DNA of 20,070 bases. Origin: Plantago elongata (lineage: Eukaryota > Streptophyta > Magnoliopsida > Lamiales > Plantaginaceae). The translations under genes and the position numbers were made by a program. Where the stretch lies: positions 1-20,070 of the forward strand of contig JAYMSP010003363.1 in NCBI GenBank assembly GCA_036897095.1. The letters are read 5' to 3'. Positions 19,413 to 20,070 of this stretch are shown piece by piece. Numbering within the stretch: position 1 is the stretch's first letter; the number at the start of each line of letters is the position of its first letter. The notes under the pieces are model-generated. The model did not search any database, was not told where the DNA came from, and was given only the letters and a program-made list of their open reading frames with translations.

Positions 19413-19487
19413 GTTCATTCTAAAGAAAAGGTGACTTAGGACTTTTTTGCAACCTCAACAACACCTGTAAGGTACGCTAAAATTCCC

Positions 19488-20070
19488 TGTTTTTTTTCGA
19501 TAATTTAAAACAATATTAATTTTATTATTTTGTATGAGTGGAAATATTACGTAAGTATATTAGGTCGAGTTATAAATTTAACGCCGAGCGGATTCGACGT
19601 TAAAATAGGATTTAGTTATTTAACGAATAAAATAATAATAAAAATTATGAAATAAAAATTATTTTTTTTATTTTTCCGGTGGCTCGAGAACGACTTGACA
19701 AATGTCCGAGAATAAATTTTCCATTTTTTTGGAATTTATTTGCGTGTCGTTTAGAAGCCAGAACGAATCAGTTATATATAATGGTAAAAGGACGAGCCTA
19801 CCCCCAGCCCCTTTCTCTCCTTCCTTTTCATTAAGGGTATAACCGTCATTTCCGGCATCATCTTCTCCAAATCATCAGCTTCCCTTCCATGCCAATTCTC
19901 CAGCCGCCATTGCTCTGCTCCGGTCCAATTTTCGAAGCTTCTCCCGACACGGCCATGTGACACCTCCCGTCGCTACACCAATCGCCGCATAGTGGCGGCA
20001 CCGCCTCCCTCGTGGCCGCGTGACTTGGACAGAATACGGGTGGAGGGAAGGCGCACGACGTGGCCCGTTT
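19488..20070 (+). mobile_element. Start of another element, probably an LTR, truncated by the window end
   Basis: After 19487 the character of the sequence changes. TGTTTTTTTTCGATAA could be an LTR start. Then comes very AT-rich DNA with CpG-bearing patches (GCCGAGCGGATTCGACG at about 19582), a TATA box at 19773, and a pyrimidine-rich then GC- and CpG-rich tract to 20070. This order (AT-rich U3, TATA, GC-rich R/U5 leader) is usual for plant Ty3-type LTRs. It is not similar to the element A or B LTRs, so it is not their 3' LTR. The minus ORF at 19772-19963 lies in low-complexity leader DNA and is not a gene. Confidence 0.4.
19773..19781 (+). promoter_or_regulatory. TATA box of the right-hand element
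   Basis: TATATATAA is followed about 30 nt later by a C/T-rich leader (CCCCCAGCCCC, CTTTCTCTCCTTCC), as at a plant LTR transcription start. Confidence 0.45.

Larger units (their letters stand above)
7328..19471 (+). mobile_element. Sirevirus-like Ty1/copia element B (5' LTR to env-like gene; 3' LTR not seen)
   Basis: Order: LTR 7328-8751, PBS 8754, gag from 8868, protease, integrase, RT and RNase H ending at 16455, a gap of about 900 nt, then a long env-like ORF. INT before RT defines Ty1/copia. The long gag with a coiled coil after the zinc knuckle and the extra 3' ORF fit the Sirevirus lineage. Two solo LTRs interrupt gag. Without them the visible part is about 10.4 kb, so with a second LTR of about 1.4 kb the element would be near 11.8 kb. 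All ORFs are broken. No copy of the TGTTAGGAATAT start occurs after 16455, so the 3' LTR lies outside the window or was lost at about 19480. Confidence 0.8.
17366..19471 (+). pseudogene. Env-like extra ORF of the Sirevirus element, decayed, with spliced tail
   Basis: The ATG at 17366 (MAPRKTSSKNSVATASSAEK) is preferred over the in-frame ATG at 17315, whose extra residues come from TATA-like DNA. The first ~190 codons are clean: a basic Ser-rich N-terminus, then NLEDWTSILKTNWGRHMVEK, FYNYAQVYTRIMNNVEESF, VQGVEIHLDCDSFCKIFRL and RVLYEEATND. After the stop at 17930 the frame continues (MLAIILHRCLYGNK, ISLERWMIMDLLQNEL). It shifts near 18085 to frame 1 (RENMDIPVTNIMYRHTHEEA) and reaches 18699 and beyond as an acidic, Pro/Glu-rich, KKAKVAK-containing region. 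From 18951 it breaks into short exons. The position after pol and the pattern fit the env-like ORF of Sireviruses, which also resembles the 'putative plant transposon protein' family. I see no clear transmembrane helix or signal peptide, so an envelope role is not supported here. Confidence 0.6.

Overview
This window is eukaryotic nuclear DNA, almost certainly from a eudicot plant. It is AT-rich and dominated by broken transposable elements. It shows plant-type LTR termini (TG...CA), an initiator-tRNA-Met primer binding site and GT-AG introns. I see no intact host gene, rRNA, genuine tRNA gene or CRISPR array. I cannot name the species.

Layout. (1) 1-1236: the decayed 3' part of a plant polyprotein of the movement-protein-associated, pararetrovirus/Ty3-like type. 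(2) About 1880-2698: LTR-like DNA, probably minus-oriented. (3) 2700-5580: mostly minus-strand or non-coding DNA. It holds a decayed PIF/Harbinger-type Myb/SANT-like gene (3345-3900, minus), a short tRNA-derived SINE candidate (4331-4433) and two unrecognised minus-strand open frames. (4) 5582-7327: a Sirevirus-like Ty1/copia element A, consisting of one LTR, a primer binding site and the first ~195 nt of gag. (5) 7328 to about 19471: a second copy of the same family, element B. It has a 5' LTR, a PBS, a gag split by two solo LTRs (8959-10003 and 10100-10789), then protease, integrase, reverse transcriptase and RNase H, and a long downstream env-like ORF with a spliced-looking tail. (6) About 19488-20070: the start of another, unrelated element, probably an LTR with a TATA box followed by a GC-rich stretch.

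How the parts relate. Element B sits exactly inside the gag of element A: its LTR begins on its first base with no polypurine tract before it. This is therefore a nest, not one element with two LTRs. The domain order PR-INT-RT-RNaseH, the very long gag with a coiled coil after the zinc knuckle, and the extra ORF after pol together point to the Sirevirus (SIRE/Maximus) lineage. Every ORF of element B is broken by stops and frameshifts, and key residues are lost (both zinc motifs, and RT YVDD to YVGD), so it is a fossil. The least ordinary feature is the env-like 3' module: at least three introns of nearly equal length (82, 83, 82 nt), two of them clean phase-0 joins, separating small Pro/Glu/Gln-rich exons.
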